A DNA stretch of 64,000 nt from Anaerolineales bacterium (GCA_015075405.1 JABTUK010000002.1:868001-932000); one strand, 5' to 3'; counted from the stretch's first letter, positions 1-8,461 are shown. Notes: a model not told the origin generated them from the sequence alone. Numbers and translations: made by a program.

Positions 1-1
1 C

Positions 2-790
2 CGCCCGCCCAACGCCAGCATTAATTATGTCACCGCCCACGACGGCTTTACCCTGAACGACCTGGTCAGCTACAACACCAAGCACAATGAGGCCAACGGC
101 GAACATAACCAGGATGGCAGCAGTAATAACTCCAGCTATAACTACGGCGTTGAAGGCCCCACCACCAACCCCCAAGTTGAGGCGGTTCGGTCGCGCCAGG
201 TTAAAAATTTTCTGGCTACCCTGATGCTATCACAGGGCACGCCTATGCTCCTGGGTGGCGACGAGTTCCGGCGCAGCCAACAAGGTAACAACAATGCCTA
301 CTGCCAACACAACGAGATTTCCTGGTACGACTGGCGCTTGCTGGAAAAGCATGCCGATGTTTTCCGCTTTGCCCGGCACGTCATTGCTCTGCGCCAGGCC
401 CACCCGGTTTTTCGGCGCACCACCTTTTTTACCGGGCACGACCTGGATGACGACCAGTTTCGCGATGTGCATTGGTACGGCCCCAGTGGCCTCGATGCTA
501 CCTGGGATCCTGCCAGCAAATGGCTGATGTTTACCATGGACGGTTCCTGCCAGGAAACGGGCGCGGCCAGCAACGATGTGGATTTCCTGGTGATGTTAAA
601 CAGCGACATTCGCGCCCGTCTCTTTTACTTGCCGCCTGCGCCTCACAACGGCCGCTGGCGTCTCGTCCTCGATACCGGCCAGCCTTCCCCGCTGGATATT
701 CACCCCCCCGGTAAAGAAATTGAATTAGAGCCAACCATTGCCTACCCGGTCAAGGCTCGCTCCATCGTCGTGATGCTTTCAAAGTGGTAA
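2..790 (+). CDS. glgX: Glycogen debranching enzyme GlgX, C-terminal part (5' truncated by window edge)
   Basis: The frame is open from the first bases and encodes about 262 residues of a GH13 isoamylase-type enzyme that removes alpha-1,6 branches from glycogen in the cytoplasm. Visible landmarks are the NYVTAHDGFTLNDLVSY stretch near the start, which is the conserved region holding the catalytic-site His-Asp pair (HDG), followed by GTPMLLGGDEF and the NNAYCQ..ISWYDW segment typical of GlgX/TreX. The C-terminal beta domain follows and ends in KARSIVVMLSKW. The N-terminal CBM48 domain and most of the TIM barrel lie before the window. The gene faces a convergent methyltransferase-like gene. The family call is secure; preference for limit dextrin over other branched glucans cannot be judged from this part. 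Confidence 0.93.
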   Translation, partial: RPPNASINYVTAHDGFTLNDLVSYNTKHNEANGEHNQDGSSNNSSYNYGVEGPTTNPQVEAVRSRQVKNFLATLMLSQGTPMLLGGDEFRRSQQGNNNAYCQHNEISWYDWRLLEKHADVFRFARHVIALRQAHPVFRRTTFFTGHDLDDDQFRDVHWYGPSGLDATWDPASKWLMFTMDGSCQETGAASNDVDFLVMLNSDIRARLFYLPPAPHNGRWRLVLDTGQPSPLDIHPPGKEIELEPTIAYPVKARSIVVMLSKW

Positions 791-890
791 AAATCTGGGC
801 GAAGCGATTCTTTCGTTTCTGGGCTATCTGTTTCAGGTAGCCGGTACGCCGGGTCTCTTGGTGCAGTGCCATCGCAAGAAGGGCTGAACC

Positions 891-905
891 AAGCGCCCGG
901 CGCTT
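891..905. terminator. Short GC hairpin between convergent genes
   Basis: AAGCGCC-c-GGCGCTT is a perfect 7-bp-arm hairpin followed by attttat on the plus strand. It lies downstream of glgX and overlaps the stop codon of the convergent gene, so it could end transcription. The loop is only one base and the T-run is short, so this is weak. Confidence 0.35.
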
Positions 906-1782
906 ATTTTATGTCTCTGTCCAGCCGCCAAATTAGCCAACCCTGCCAGAGCCACTTACGCCGTAAATTAATCGAGTAGCCGCGCCCCGCTAGATTTTGA
1001 GCACTGGCCCCAAACCATTGGCGCAGCCCCCACCCTTTATAAGCTTGTGTTTCCTGGGCCGCGGCCTTCCAGGCGGCAAAAAAATCATAAATTGCTTCGC
1101 CCGGAACCATGCGATGGATATAATTTTTGGGCAACACCGTTTGCAATTGGCCGGGGTCAAAGCCTGCCCGAAAGTTAATACTAAACACCAGGGCTTCGGC
1201 CTGCCAGGGAATTTCAGCCTCCTGACCCGAGGGACGGCGCAGCACATTGGCCGCCCAAATCCGGCCAAAAGGGTCAGACGTGCCTTCAATCAACAGCCCA
1301 CCGGGCAAAACATACTGAGCCAACCGCTTGTATACCTGAGCCACTGCGCTTTCCTCATACTGGCGCAGCACATTAAAGGCCCGGATCAGCCGCACCGTTT
1401 CCGGCTGGCCGTCCGGCCACTTTTGCAGGGGCAAGTTAAAACCACCCAGGCGAAAAAATGTCAGGGCATCGGCGTAAGGTTGGGCTTTAGCCACTCGTTC
1501 AGGGGCAATTTCAACACCTAACACCGGTAACCGGGGGTTGAGCCGGCGCAGGCGGTCTGCGCTCTCCAGGGTAGTCATCGGTTCAGCCCCAAAGCCCAGG
1601 TCTACATAAAACGCCCTGGCATACAGGCCATCGCTTCGGCTCAATAAAGCGGGGTCATATTGCAGCAAAAAATTATCTACCCGGCGTAAGCGATTGTGCG
1701 CCGTTTTACCCCGCGTGGCCTGTCCTTCGGGCTTGCGCGGAACCCGATTAGGGGGAACCTTGCTTTTCACCTCTAACCTCAT
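904..1782 (-). CDS. Class I SAM-dependent methyltransferase-like protein
   Basis: A 292-residue soluble protein. Residues about 55-180 look like a class I methyltransferase Rossmann fold: FYVDLGFGAEPMTTLE resembles motif I (acidic residue, Gly-rich loop). RLPVLGVEIAPERV gives a second strand ending in an acidic residue (E). RLIRAFNVLRQY and YVLPGGLLIEGTSDPFG resemble the later motifs. The N-terminal 45 residues are basic and proline-rich. No signal peptide or membrane segment is seen. The substrate is not recognisable. There is no good Shine-Dalgarno before the ATG, so the start could be slightly different. It stands alone, convergent with glgX and divergent from the IS66 remnant. The fold assignment comes from motif reading only. 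Confidence 0.6.
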   Translation of the reverse strand: MRLEVKSKVPPNRVPRKPEGQATRGKTAHNRLRRVDNFLLQYDPALLSRSDGLYARAFYVDLGFGAEPMTTLESADRLRRLNPRLPVLGVEIAPERVAKAQPYADALTFFRLGGFNLPLQKWPDGQPETVRLIRAFNVLRQYEESAVAQVYKRLAQYVLPGGLLIEGTSDPFGRIWAANVLRRPSGQEAEIPWQAEALVFSINFRAGFDPGQLQTVLPKNYIHRMVPGEAIYDFFAAWKAAAQETQAYKGWGLRQWFGASAQNLAGRGYSINLRRKWLWQGWLIWRLDRDIK

Positions 1783-1989
1783 CCAACTTACCCACGCTGG
1801 GGAGAAATGTTTTTATAACCATTTCTTTTTTATCACCTTCACTATACCAATTAAACGTTAAGGAGGTTTTTCTCATTGATCAGATGGGGAACCAGTTGCA
1901 ATGAAGGGGTATCCAGCCCCATCAAAAGAAACCGCACGAACCACCAGGGCTACAAGCCCAATTGATTGTTTCATCGTATCGTTGGAAGT

Positions 1990-2158
1990 GATGACCGATT
2001 TTTTTCAGGTTGAGGTCAGCCTCGGCTCGGCGCCCACCCTGGAACAGCGCACCAGTGAGGCGATCAAGGCGTCAGTAGACGAGGCCCGCGCCTATGTCAA
2101 AAAGCAGCCCGTACTCCATCTGGATGAAACCGGTTGGCGGGAAGCCAACCAAAAGTGA
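1990..2158 (+). pseudogene. IS66-family transposase remnant
   Basis: The frame encodes a short piece matching the interior of IS66 transposases: FFQVEVSLGSAPTLEQRT, then EARAYVKKQPVLHLDETGWR. This includes the first Asp of the DDE triad in the LDETGWR motif. Everything before and after is missing: a stop follows about 7 codons after the motif, and the upstream residues of the same frame (from about 1901) do not resemble the family. It is therefore a decayed fragment of roughly 55 codons. It shows that a mobile element once lay next to the cyclase gene, and it may have supplied the DNA in which the cyclase start region now sits. Confidence 0.8.
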
Positions 2159-2263
2159 GCAAAAAATGAATACTTTTTGGTCTGGAAAATCGGTCTGAGT
2201 TAGTCTAAACTGAGGCTACTGAACTTTACCAATTGATTTCGGCCAAGAGCGGAGCCTCTCCCC

Positions 2264-4186
2264 ATGTTATCCTATAGCACCGTCCAAAACTTTGTGTTAC
2301 ACTTTAACTCACAGTTCAAACAAATTGTTCCTAAATCTTTGATGGCCTGGAAAACTTTTACCTACCGCTGGCAGTGGCAGCTCAAAAGCTCGCCCGAATC
2401 GCTGTGGCCTTATGTGGCCGATACCCAACGCTTTAATCAGGCGGCGCACCTGCCTGTCATCGCTTACCTTGAAACACCGCTGGATACGGGCGGCAGCCGC
2501 TTGACTGCCCGCACCGGCCGCTTCGGCCTGACCGTTGAGTTCGAAGATCATCCCTTTGAATGGGTGCGAGAACAGGAATTTAGAAACGTCCGCACCTTCA
2601 GTCACGGTCCCCTGGCCGAAACTCGCGCCCATCTACAATTGCAGCCCCTTGAAAACGGCGCCCTCCTCAAATATGATGTGGAGGTAACCCCCGCTAACCT
2701 GATTGGGCTGCTGGGCATCCCTTACCAATTCGGGTGGGAGATGCGGCGCAATTTTGGGCATGTTTTCCGCACCATTGATGCTTTCCTCCAGCAGCAAACC
2801 AACCAGCCCTTTCTCTTCAAAATAATTCCCTTGGCTGAAGCCGGCCAGGCCCGGCTGCGGGAATTGACCCACCAACTGGCCGGCCAGGGCCACGAATTAC
2901 GCTGGGTGCAGCATCTGGCCGATTTAATTGTCACCGAAGCCGATGTCAATCTGGCCCGCATCCGGCCCTATGTACTGGCCGACGCCTGGCAAGCGCCCCG
3001 CCGGGCCATTTTGGAGATGTGCCTTTCTGCGGCCAAGTTGGGTTTGCTGAACCTGCGCTGGGACCTGCTCTGCCCTTTGTGTCGCGGCGTTAAAAATAAG
3101 GCGGCTTCGCTTGACGAAGTGAGCAAAGGAGTCCACTGCGCCACCTGCAACATTGATTTTGAAGCCGACTTTTCCCAGAACGTCGAGCTTACCTTTACCC
3201 CCCATCCCCAAATTCGGGCCGTCCACGATGGGTCCTACTGCGTCGGCGGCCCCATGGTGACACCCCATATTTTAGTCCACCAGATTATCCAGCCCGGCGA
3301 AACGCGCCGCTTGCGGGTCAAACTGGAACCGGGCCGCTACCGCTTCCGCACCCAGCGCCCCGGCGTCGAAACCCCAGTCGAGTGGCAAAGCCCGCTTATT
3401 TCGCTGTCCGTCAAAACCAATGGGGAGATGATCGAGGCTGTCGCGCAGCCGGCCCCACCTCAAGCCAACAACTCGTGTCCAGAAATCACCCTGACCCTCA
3501 CCAACAAAGCTGGCTACCCGCAGCGCATCTATCTTGAGCAGGCCGCCTGGTACGCCGACGCCGCCACCGCTGCCCAGGTGACGGCGCTACAGCATTTCCG
3601 CGACCTGTTTAGCGATGAGGTGCTCCGGCCCGGCGAAGAGATTGGGGTACAGAGCGTCACTATTCTCTTTTCTGATTTGGTTGGCTCGACGGCGATGTAT
3701 AATCGGTGGGGAGACGCAGCTTCTTATGCGCTGGTCCGCGAGCAGTTTGCTTTTTTGCAGCGCATTATCCGGGATCATGAGGGGGCGATTGTCAAAACTA
3801 TTGGCGATGCGATTATGGCGGTCTTTGCCGATCCGGCCAAAGGGGTTGGCGCGGCCCTGGCGATTCAACGGCAGATCAACGACTTTAACGCCAGCCACCT
3901 CAACGAGCCGCTGATTATCAAGCTGGGGCTGCACCAGGGGCCGTGCCTGGCCGTCAACCTCAACGACCGGCTGGATTATTTTGGCACTACTGTCAACCTG
4001 GCCGCCCGCTTGCAAGATAAGAGCCAGGGCGGCGATGTGGTTGTTTCCGAAAAACTGTGGCGCGACCCCGCCGTAGCTCACCTGCTCGACACCATGGGGG
4101 TCAACGTTGCCCCCTTTGCCACCTCGATCAAAGGCTTTGACGAACATTTCAGTCTGTTTCGGCTAACCCTTCCGTGCCCAGCCTAA
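2264..4186 (+). CDS. SRPBCC / zinc-ribbon (DUF5939-like) / class III adenylate cyclase
   Basis: A 640-residue soluble signalling enzyme predicted to make cAMP from ATP. Residues about 30-180 form an SRPBCC (START-like) ligand pocket (WQLKSSPESLWPYVADTQRF). Residues about 200-445 match the DUF5939-type region and hold a zinc ribbon, C270-x2-C273 and C292-x2-C295. The cyclase homology domain covers about 460-600. Its metal ligands D471 (FSDLVGST) and D515 (KTIGDAI) are present. The adenine-selecting pair K511 and D571 (LDYFGTTVN) and transition-state residues N578 and R582 are also present, so a complete homodimeric adenylate cyclase is expected. The first ATG has no clear ribosome site; the ATG at 2342 (MAWKTF) is an alternative start. 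Upstream DNA is an IS66 remnant. Ligand and target are unknown. Confidence 0.88.
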   Translation: MLSYSTVQNFVLHFNSQFKQIVPKSLMAWKTFTYRWQWQLKSSPESLWPYVADTQRFNQAAHLPVIAYLETPLDTGGSRLTARTGRFGLTVEFEDHPFEWVREQEFRNVRTFSHGPLAETRAHLQLQPLENGALLKYDVEVTPANLIGLLGIPYQFGWEMRRNFGHVFRTIDAFLQQQTNQPFLFKIIPLAEAGQARLRELTHQLAGQGHELRWVQHLADLIVTEADVNLARIRPYVLADAWQAPRRAILEMCLSAAKLGLLNLRWDLLCPLCRGVKNKAASLDEVSKGVHCATCNIDFEADFSQNVELTFTPHPQIRAVHDGSYCVGGPMVTPHILVHQIIQPGETRRLRVKLEPGRYRFRTQRPGVETPVEWQSPLISLSVKTNGEMIEAVAQPAPPQANNSCPEITLTLTNKAGYPQRIYLEQAAWYADAATAAQVTALQHFRDLFSDEVLRPGEEIGVQSVTILFSDLVGSTAMYNRWGDAASYALVREQFAFLQRIIRDHEGAIVKTIGDAIMAVFADPAKGVGAALAIQRQINDFNASHLNEPLIIKLGLHQGPCLAVNLNDRLDYFGTTVNLAARLQDKSQGGDVVVSEKLWRDPAVAHLLDTMGVNVAPFATSIKGFDEHFSLFRLTLPCPA

Positions 4187-4230
4187 CCTTCTCCACACGA
4201 ATTCAAAATAATCATAACTACACAGTCACA

Positions 4231-4316
4231 GTGGATCCAAATTTGAGGAGACAGCACGCCCACGTGCGGCTCCGTTCGGCACGTAGGCGTGCCTCACTCC
4301 TCGAAAGTTGGATCTA
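4231..4316. repeat. Nested palindromic element with TGGATCCAA/TTGGATCTA ends
   Basis: The outer arms TGGATCCAAATTTGAGGAG and CTCCTCGAAAGTTGGATCTA are imperfect inverted repeats. They enclose a strong hairpin, GCACGCCcACGTGC with its complement ending at 4293. Pieces of the outer arm recur at 26988-27002 (AATTGGATCTACTGA) and 28819-28836 (reverse complement), so it is a dispersed family. Confidence 0.7.
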
Positions 4317-4322
4317 CTGAGT

Positions 4323-4456
4323 CATGTCATTTCGAGTGACACGCTACGCAGGGAGCGAGAAATCTCCAAAGCCTGCATTTGCAGGGTATAGTCTCAGAAG
4401 ATTTCTCGGCTTTCAGCCTCGAAACCAGTCCAGAGCGCAGTCGAAGGATGACATGA
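4323..4456. repeat. Dispersed palindrome, TCATTTCGA family, copy 1
   Basis: Begins CATGTCATTTCGAG and ends with an imperfect complement (CGAAGGATGACATG). Inner arms are GAGAAATCT and AGATTTCTCGGCTTT. It lies between the convergent cyclase and transcarboxylase genes. Related copies are at 9243, 18217 and 34790, and a split one spans 44678-45076. Confidence 0.85.
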
Positions 4457-4484
4457 CGGTTGAGTAGTTACAGTAACTAAAGGC

Positions 4485-5966
4485 TTAACTTAAGCCATAC
4501 TTCTTTTGCAGAAAGCTTTCCGCCGACTGGCCGAACAGCAGATAGAGCAGTAAATCTTGATGGGTTTTGACAAACGGTAAGTCATATTGATCTTCCAAAA
4601 CCGGCAAAAGATACGAAGCTGGACGGTAATGTTTGATCTCATCATCCGGGTCCAGCACCAGAGCCGCTACATCGGGGTTGACCGGCGCGGGGGTGCGGCC
4701 AAACTCGCCCCGGAAAATCATCTTAAACGGCTCAGAAACCAGCGTATAGCGGCCATTCATCACGTTAAAGGCGGCCTGAGAGCCAACAATCTGGCTGGTC
4801 GGCGTCACCAGGGGGACATAACCGGCGTCGGCCCGCACCTGGGGAATTTCGGCCAGAACCTGGTCCATAAGTTCCAGTTGGCCCATCTCCTTCATCTGAT
4901 TGTACAGATTGCTAAGCATGCCGCCTGGCACCTGGGCTTCAAAAATCTTATCATCATAGTCGGGATAATTCAGATCGGCCAATAAGCGGCGCATCAAGGG
5001 AATGGCCTGTTCAATCGCCGCTTTATCGTCTTTAACGACCAGTTCGATAATCTGATTGACCTGTTTCCGGTCAATATCTTCATAACGAACCGGCCGGTAA
5101 AATTTACCGTAGGCCGGAATGAACTTTTTTAGCTCTTCAAAGATATTAAACAACTCGGCTTGAATTTTTAGGATAAGCGCTTTATCCAGGCCGTGGTCAA
5201 TACCCATCTCCTCGGCAAACACAATCAACACTTCAATAGCCGGATGCGAGGTTCCTTCGGAAAAAGGCGTGATGGCGGTATCAATATAATCGAGCTTATG
5301 GTGCATGGCGATCACGGCGGACAATGTAGCCACCCCGGTGGTGCTGTGGCTGTGGAAGGTGATCGGCGCCGAGATATTTTGTTTTAGCCCTTTAAACAGA
5401 TCAAGCGCCTCGGTAGGGTACAGCAAACCGGCCATATCTTTGATGGCAATCTGGTCTGACCCCTCGGCCTCCAATTTTTTGGCAAATTCCACAAAATAGT
5501 CGGTGGTGTGAACGGGGCTGGTGGTGTAAGACAAGCTTCCTTCAACCCTGCCGCCGGCTGCTTTGGTAGCCAGAATGGGGATTTGCAAATTACGAAAGTC
5601 ATTCAGAGCATCAAAAATTCGCATTAGCCCCACCCCATTGACAACGGCCTCCTTGACAAAGGAAATCACCAGGTCGTCGGCGGCGGGCTGGTAACCAAAA
5701 AGATTTTGTCCCCGCAATAGGCAGCGGATTTTTTCACCGCCGCCCAAAGTTTCCTTAAAAGTGACCAGTCGTTCCCAGGGGTCCTCATCCAAAAATCGAA
5801 TACAACTATCCAGGGTGGCCCCACCCCATAATTCCAGGGTGGCAAACCCGGCATCGTTAATCATCGGCAGAACCCGCATCGCCTGGGCGGTGGTCATCCG
5901 GGTGGCGGCCAGGCTTTGATGACCGTCGCGCAACGTAACATCTACAAACTGAGAATTGGTACTCAT
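4485..5966 (-). CDS. Biotin-dependent carboxyltransferase subunit (transcarboxylase 5S / OadA-like)
   Basis: A 493-residue cytoplasmic TIM-barrel carboxyltransferase that moves CO2 between carboxybiotin and pyruvate/oxaloacetate. VTLRDGHQS (D14 of the metal site), the carbamylated-lysine motif IKDMAGLL (K176) and the metal-binding HSHS (H205, H207) are all intact. The C-terminal helical domain (about 300-475) matches transcarboxylase 5S, OadA and PycB. The protein has no fused biotinyl domain; the separate biotin carrier lies 8 bp upstream in the same operon. With the 12S-like subunit further up, the set matches methylmalonyl-CoA:pyruvate carboxytransferase; an oxaloacetate decarboxylase whose membrane subunit lies elsewhere is the alternative. 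It is the last gene of a four-gene minus-strand operon. Confidence 0.87.
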   Translation of the reverse strand: MSTNSQFVDVTLRDGHQSLAATRMTTAQAMRVLPMINDAGFATLELWGGATLDSCIRFLDEDPWERLVTFKETLGGGEKIRCLLRGQNLFGYQPAADDLVISFVKEAVVNGVGLMRIFDALNDFRNLQIPILATKAAGGRVEGSLSYTTSPVHTTDYFVEFAKKLEAEGSDQIAIKDMAGLLYPTEALDLFKGLKQNISAPITFHSHSTTGVATLSAVIAMHHKLDYIDTAITPFSEGTSHPAIEVLIVFAEEMGIDHGLDKALILKIQAELFNIFEELKKFIPAYGKFYRPVRYEDIDRKQVNQIIELVVKDDKAAIEQAIPLMRRLLADLNYPDYDDKIFEAQVPGGMLSNLYNQMKEMGQLELMDQVLAEIPQVRADAGYVPLVTPTSQIVGSQAAFNVMNGRYTLVSEPFKMIFRGEFGRTPAPVNPDVAALVLDPDDEIKHYRPASYLLPVLEDQYDLPFVKTHQDLLLYLLFGQSAESFLQKKYGLS

Positions 5967-5974
5967 AGTTATCC

Positions 5975-6373
5975 CTACTCCAAAATAAGTAAAACTTGGC
6001 CTTTTTGAACAGGCTCGCCCACTTTGATCTTGATTTCTTTGACCTTGCCGGCTGCACGAGCGTTGATGTTCGTATTCATTTTCATCGCCTCAACAACAAC
6101 CACCGGCTGATTTTGTTTAACTACATCGCCTACAGCGACATTGATCTTGCGAGCCACGCCCGCAATAGGCGAGACGACTTCATTAGCAGCGCCGGCAGCC
6201 GGCGGGGCCGGAGCGGCAGGGGAGGCAGCCGGCGCAGGCGCCGGTTGAGCCACCTGGGGCACGCTGGCCGCAGGCAGACTATGACCGGCAGCCCCTCCTC
6301 CGTCACTATCTTCCAGGAATTCGACTTCAACTTCATAACTGATACCATCAACGGTGACGCGTAACTTTTTCAT
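5975..6373 (-). CDS. Biotin carboxyl carrier protein (transcarboxylase 1.3S-like)
   Basis: A 132-residue protein. Residues 1-25 form a short N-terminal strand region (KLRVTVDGISYEVEVEF). Residues about 26-65 are a flexible Ala/Pro linker, which gives the swinging arm its reach. Residues about 66-132 are a biotinyl domain with the biotinylation site VEAMKMN and the closing strand VGEPVQKGQVLLILE. It shuttles the carboxyl group between the 12S-like and 5S-like subunits encoded on either side. Spacing to the downstream 5S-like gene is 8 bp, indicating translational coupling. It needs biotin ligase, which is not in this window. Confidence 0.93.
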   Translation of the reverse strand: MKKLRVTVDGISYEVEVEFLEDSDGGGAAGHSLPAASVPQVAQPAPAPAASPAAPAPPAAGAANEVVSPIAGVARKINVAVGDVVKQNQPVVVVEAMKMNTNINARAAGKVKEIKIKVGEPVQKGQVLLILE

Positions 6374-6407
6374 ATCAAGAATCCTTTTGCTAAATTAAAA
6401 TAACTGC

Positions 6408-6626
6408 TTAACGTCTTGTTCCGTGAGAATTCATAATCGAAACACGACCTTGAACCGCCCAGGCGCTGGTGGGCCGGGCGCGCCAGTAACGAATGCGGCG
6501 GATGCGAGCTGTTTGGCCCAGGGTTACCACAACCGCCGCCGAAATAGCCGCCACCACTTTTGGTGAGAGCGCAGCCGAGGCCACAGGGGACCCACCCGGC
6601 CGAGAAACTGTTAGATTTTCTTTCAT
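6408..6626 (-). CDS. Small OadG-C-terminus-like protein in carboxylase operon
   Basis: A 72-residue protein between the 12S-like and biotin-carrier genes, with a good ribosome site (AAAGGTGAG, 5 bases before ATG). Residues about 20-50 (LSPKVVAAISAAVVVTLGQT then ARIRRIRYW) resemble the soluble C-terminal helix-strand piece found in gamma subunits of Na+-pumping decarboxylases (OadG/MmdC). The N-terminal membrane helix of those subunits is missing. It may tether or order the other subunits. The match is by eye to a short motif, so function is an inference. Other small proteins at this operon position, such as an epsilon-type subunit, are possible. Confidence 0.6.
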   Translation of the reverse strand: MKENLTVSRPGGSPVASAALSPKVVAAISAAVVVTLGQTARIRRIRYWRARPTSAWAVQGRVSIMNSHGTRR

Positions 6627-6643
6627 AACTCACCTTTTGTATT

Positions 6644-8197
6644 TTATAGAGGGATCAACCCGTGCTTCTTTTGCGGGCGGACATCGCGTTTGGCGCGGAG
6701 CGACTCCAGGGCCAGACTCAAGTAGCGCCGTGTATCTTTGGGTTCGATGATATCATCAATCAAGTTACGAGCAGCCCCCACATAAGGATTAGCAAACTCG
6801 GCTTCATACTCCTGGATAAACTTGGCCCGGACTGCTTCGGGATCGGCGGCGTTCTTGATTTCGTTGCCATAGATGATGTTGACCGCCCCGGCCGCGCCCA
6901 TCACTGCCACTTCGCCGGTCGGCCAGGCGGCCACACGGTCGGCCCCTAAATCTTTGGCGCACATTGCCAGGTAGCCGCCGCCATACGCCTTGCGTAGAAT
7001 GAGCGTAATCTTGGGCACCGTCGCCGCCGAGTAAGCAAAGAGCATTTTGGCCCCGTGCCGGATGATGCCGCCGTATTCCTGCTCCACCCCCGGCAAAAAG
7101 CCCGGCACATCTACAAAGGTAATCAGCGGAATATTAAAGGCATTGCAAAAACGGACAAAACGGGCGATTTTATCCGAGGCATTAATATCCAATGCCCCGG
7201 CCAAGACCGCAGGTTGATTGGCCACAATGCCAACCGATTGGCCGTTGATCCGCCCAAAACCGATAACCGCGTTGGGGGCAAACTGTTCCTGAATTTCCAT
7301 AAAATCGCCCTCATCTACCAGGCGGCCAATCACTTCTTTGATATCGTAACTGTCGCGCGGGTTATCAGGGATGATGGCATCCAGGACCGGATCTTCGCCA
7401 AAGACGACCTCGCCGTTGCCGTATTCCGGCGGGTCTTCCAGGTTATTACTGGGCAGAAAACCAAGCAGTTTTTGGCAGAGTTGAATTGCATGCTGGTCAT
7501 TTTCAGCCACCAAATGGACGTTGCCACTGTGAGCTTCCTGGGCGTAAGCGCCGCCCAATTCTTCGGGGGTGACCACTTCGCCGGTCACTTCCTTGATAAC
7601 CTGGGGGCCGGTGATAAAGAGTTTGCCGGTGCCTTTAACCATAATGATAAAATCCATTAAGGCCGGCGAATAGGCGGCCCCGCCAGCGCACGGACCCGCA
7701 ATAATGGCTATCTGCGGCACCACCCCTGAGACCAGCACATTCCGATAAAAGATGCGCCCATAACCGCTCAGAGCATCAATGCCCTCCTGAATACGCGCCC
7801 CCCCGCTATCGTTAAAAATCACCAGGGGGCTGCCGCTCTTTAAGGCCATCTCCTGAACCTGGCAAATCTTATTGGCATGGGTTTCCCCCACCGAACCACC
7901 GGAAACCGTAAAATCTTGTGAGGCGACAAACACTTGCCGGCCATCTACGGCCCCCACCCCGGTGACAACACCATCGGCGGGTAACTCCTGACCGGCCAGT
8001 CCAAACCTGGTAGCGCGATGTTGGGCAAACAAATACATCTCCTGGAAGGTATCAGGATCGAAAAGAAGCGCCAGCCGTTCACGGGCGGTGAGTTTGCCGC
8101 TCTCGTGTTGTTTGGCAATTCGCTTCTCCCCACCGCCTGCGGTCAGACGCGCTCTCATTTGCCGCAAATATTCGATTTTTTCTTTTGTTGTCTTCAT
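6644..8197 (-). CDS. Acyl-CoA carboxyltransferase beta subunit (transcarboxylase 12S / MmdA / PccB-like)
   Basis: A 517-residue cytoplasmic crotonase-fold carboxyltransferase. It transfers CO2 between biotin and the alpha carbon of an acyl-CoA, most likely propionyl-CoA/methylmalonyl-CoA. Typical landmarks are LTARERLALLFDPDTF at the start, FNDSGGARIQEG in the N half (acyl-CoA oxyanion site), GPCAGGAAYSPALMDF, and FVDVPGFLPGVEQEYGGIIR with RKAYGGGYLAMC in the C half (biotin-side oxyanion site). Full family length. It is the first gene of the operon, 269 bases after an inverted repeat and a structured leader. No biotin carboxylase gene is next to it, which argues for transcarboxylation or decarboxylation rather than ATP-driven carboxylation. 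The start ATG follows CCGGGGAA. Confidence 0.92.
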   Translation of the reverse strand: MKTTKEKIEYLRQMRARLTAGGGEKRIAKQHESGKLTARERLALLFDPDTFQEMYLFAQHRATRFGLAGQELPADGVVTGVGAVDGRQVFVASQDFTVSGGSVGETHANKICQVQEMALKSGSPLVIFNDSGGARIQEGIDALSGYGRIFYRNVLVSGVVPQIAIIAGPCAGGAAYSPALMDFIIMVKGTGKLFITGPQVIKEVTGEVVTPEELGGAYAQEAHSGNVHLVAENDQHAIQLCQKLLGFLPSNNLEDPPEYGNGEVVFGEDPVLDAIIPDNPRDSYDIKEVIGRLVDEGDFMEIQEQFAPNAVIGFGRINGQSVGIVANQPAVLAGALDINASDKIARFVRFCNAFNIPLITFVDVPGFLPGVEQEYGGIIRHGAKMLFAYSAATVPKITLILRKAYGGGYLAMCAKDLGADRVAAWPTGEVAVMGAAGAVNIIYGNEIKNAADPEAVRAKFIQEYEAEFANPYVGAARNLIDDIIEPKDTRRYLSLALESLRAKRDVRPQKKHGLIPL

Positions 8198-8380
8198 AAA
8201 AATTCCCCGGCAGTATTTTTAATAAAATAGCCCGGGCTATCCGCTTGACGGAAACACTCGGGCTGTTAGTCACTGTTTGCAGTGTAATCTCGCATCTTCA
8301 CTGATACGATACTAAGGCAAGGTAGCCTCCCCATCACAATAATGGGGCAACAGCGGCCTGACTGTTGCGAATCAACTGTA
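8198..8380 (-). promoter_or_regulatory. Structured 5' leader of the transcarboxylase operon
   Basis: Read on the minus strand, the leader contains successive hairpins: AACAG..CTGTT, CCCCAT..ATGGGG, AGGC..GCCT, then AGCCCG with a long loop and CGGGCT, followed by ATTTTATT just before the ribosome site. The last stem looks like an attenuator or ribosome-site sequestering hairpin. I do not recognise a known riboswitch; in particular no B12 box is visible. Regulation by RNA folding is an inference from pairing by eye. Confidence 0.45.
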
Positions 8381-8419
8381 TCTATTTAGGCTTAAATTAA
8401 CAGATTTACTCCAAAAATA

Positions 8420-8461
8420 ATAGTGATATATGTCATCATCAAATGTGAAAAATATCACTAT
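8420..8461. promoter_or_regulatory. Inverted repeat ATAGTGATAT upstream of transcarboxylase operon
   Basis: ATAGTGATAT and its exact complement ATATCACTAT are separated by 22 bases in an AT-rich stretch. The repeat lies about 220 bases before the 12S-like start codon, where the operon promoter is expected. It is a plausible operator for a dimeric regulator. The rest of 8462-8546 shows nothing definite. Confidence 0.45.

Noticed and set aside
8198..8380. A cobalamin riboswitch before the transcarboxylase operon
   Set aside because: It would fit methylmalonyl-CoA metabolism, but no B12-box sequence can be found in the leader.
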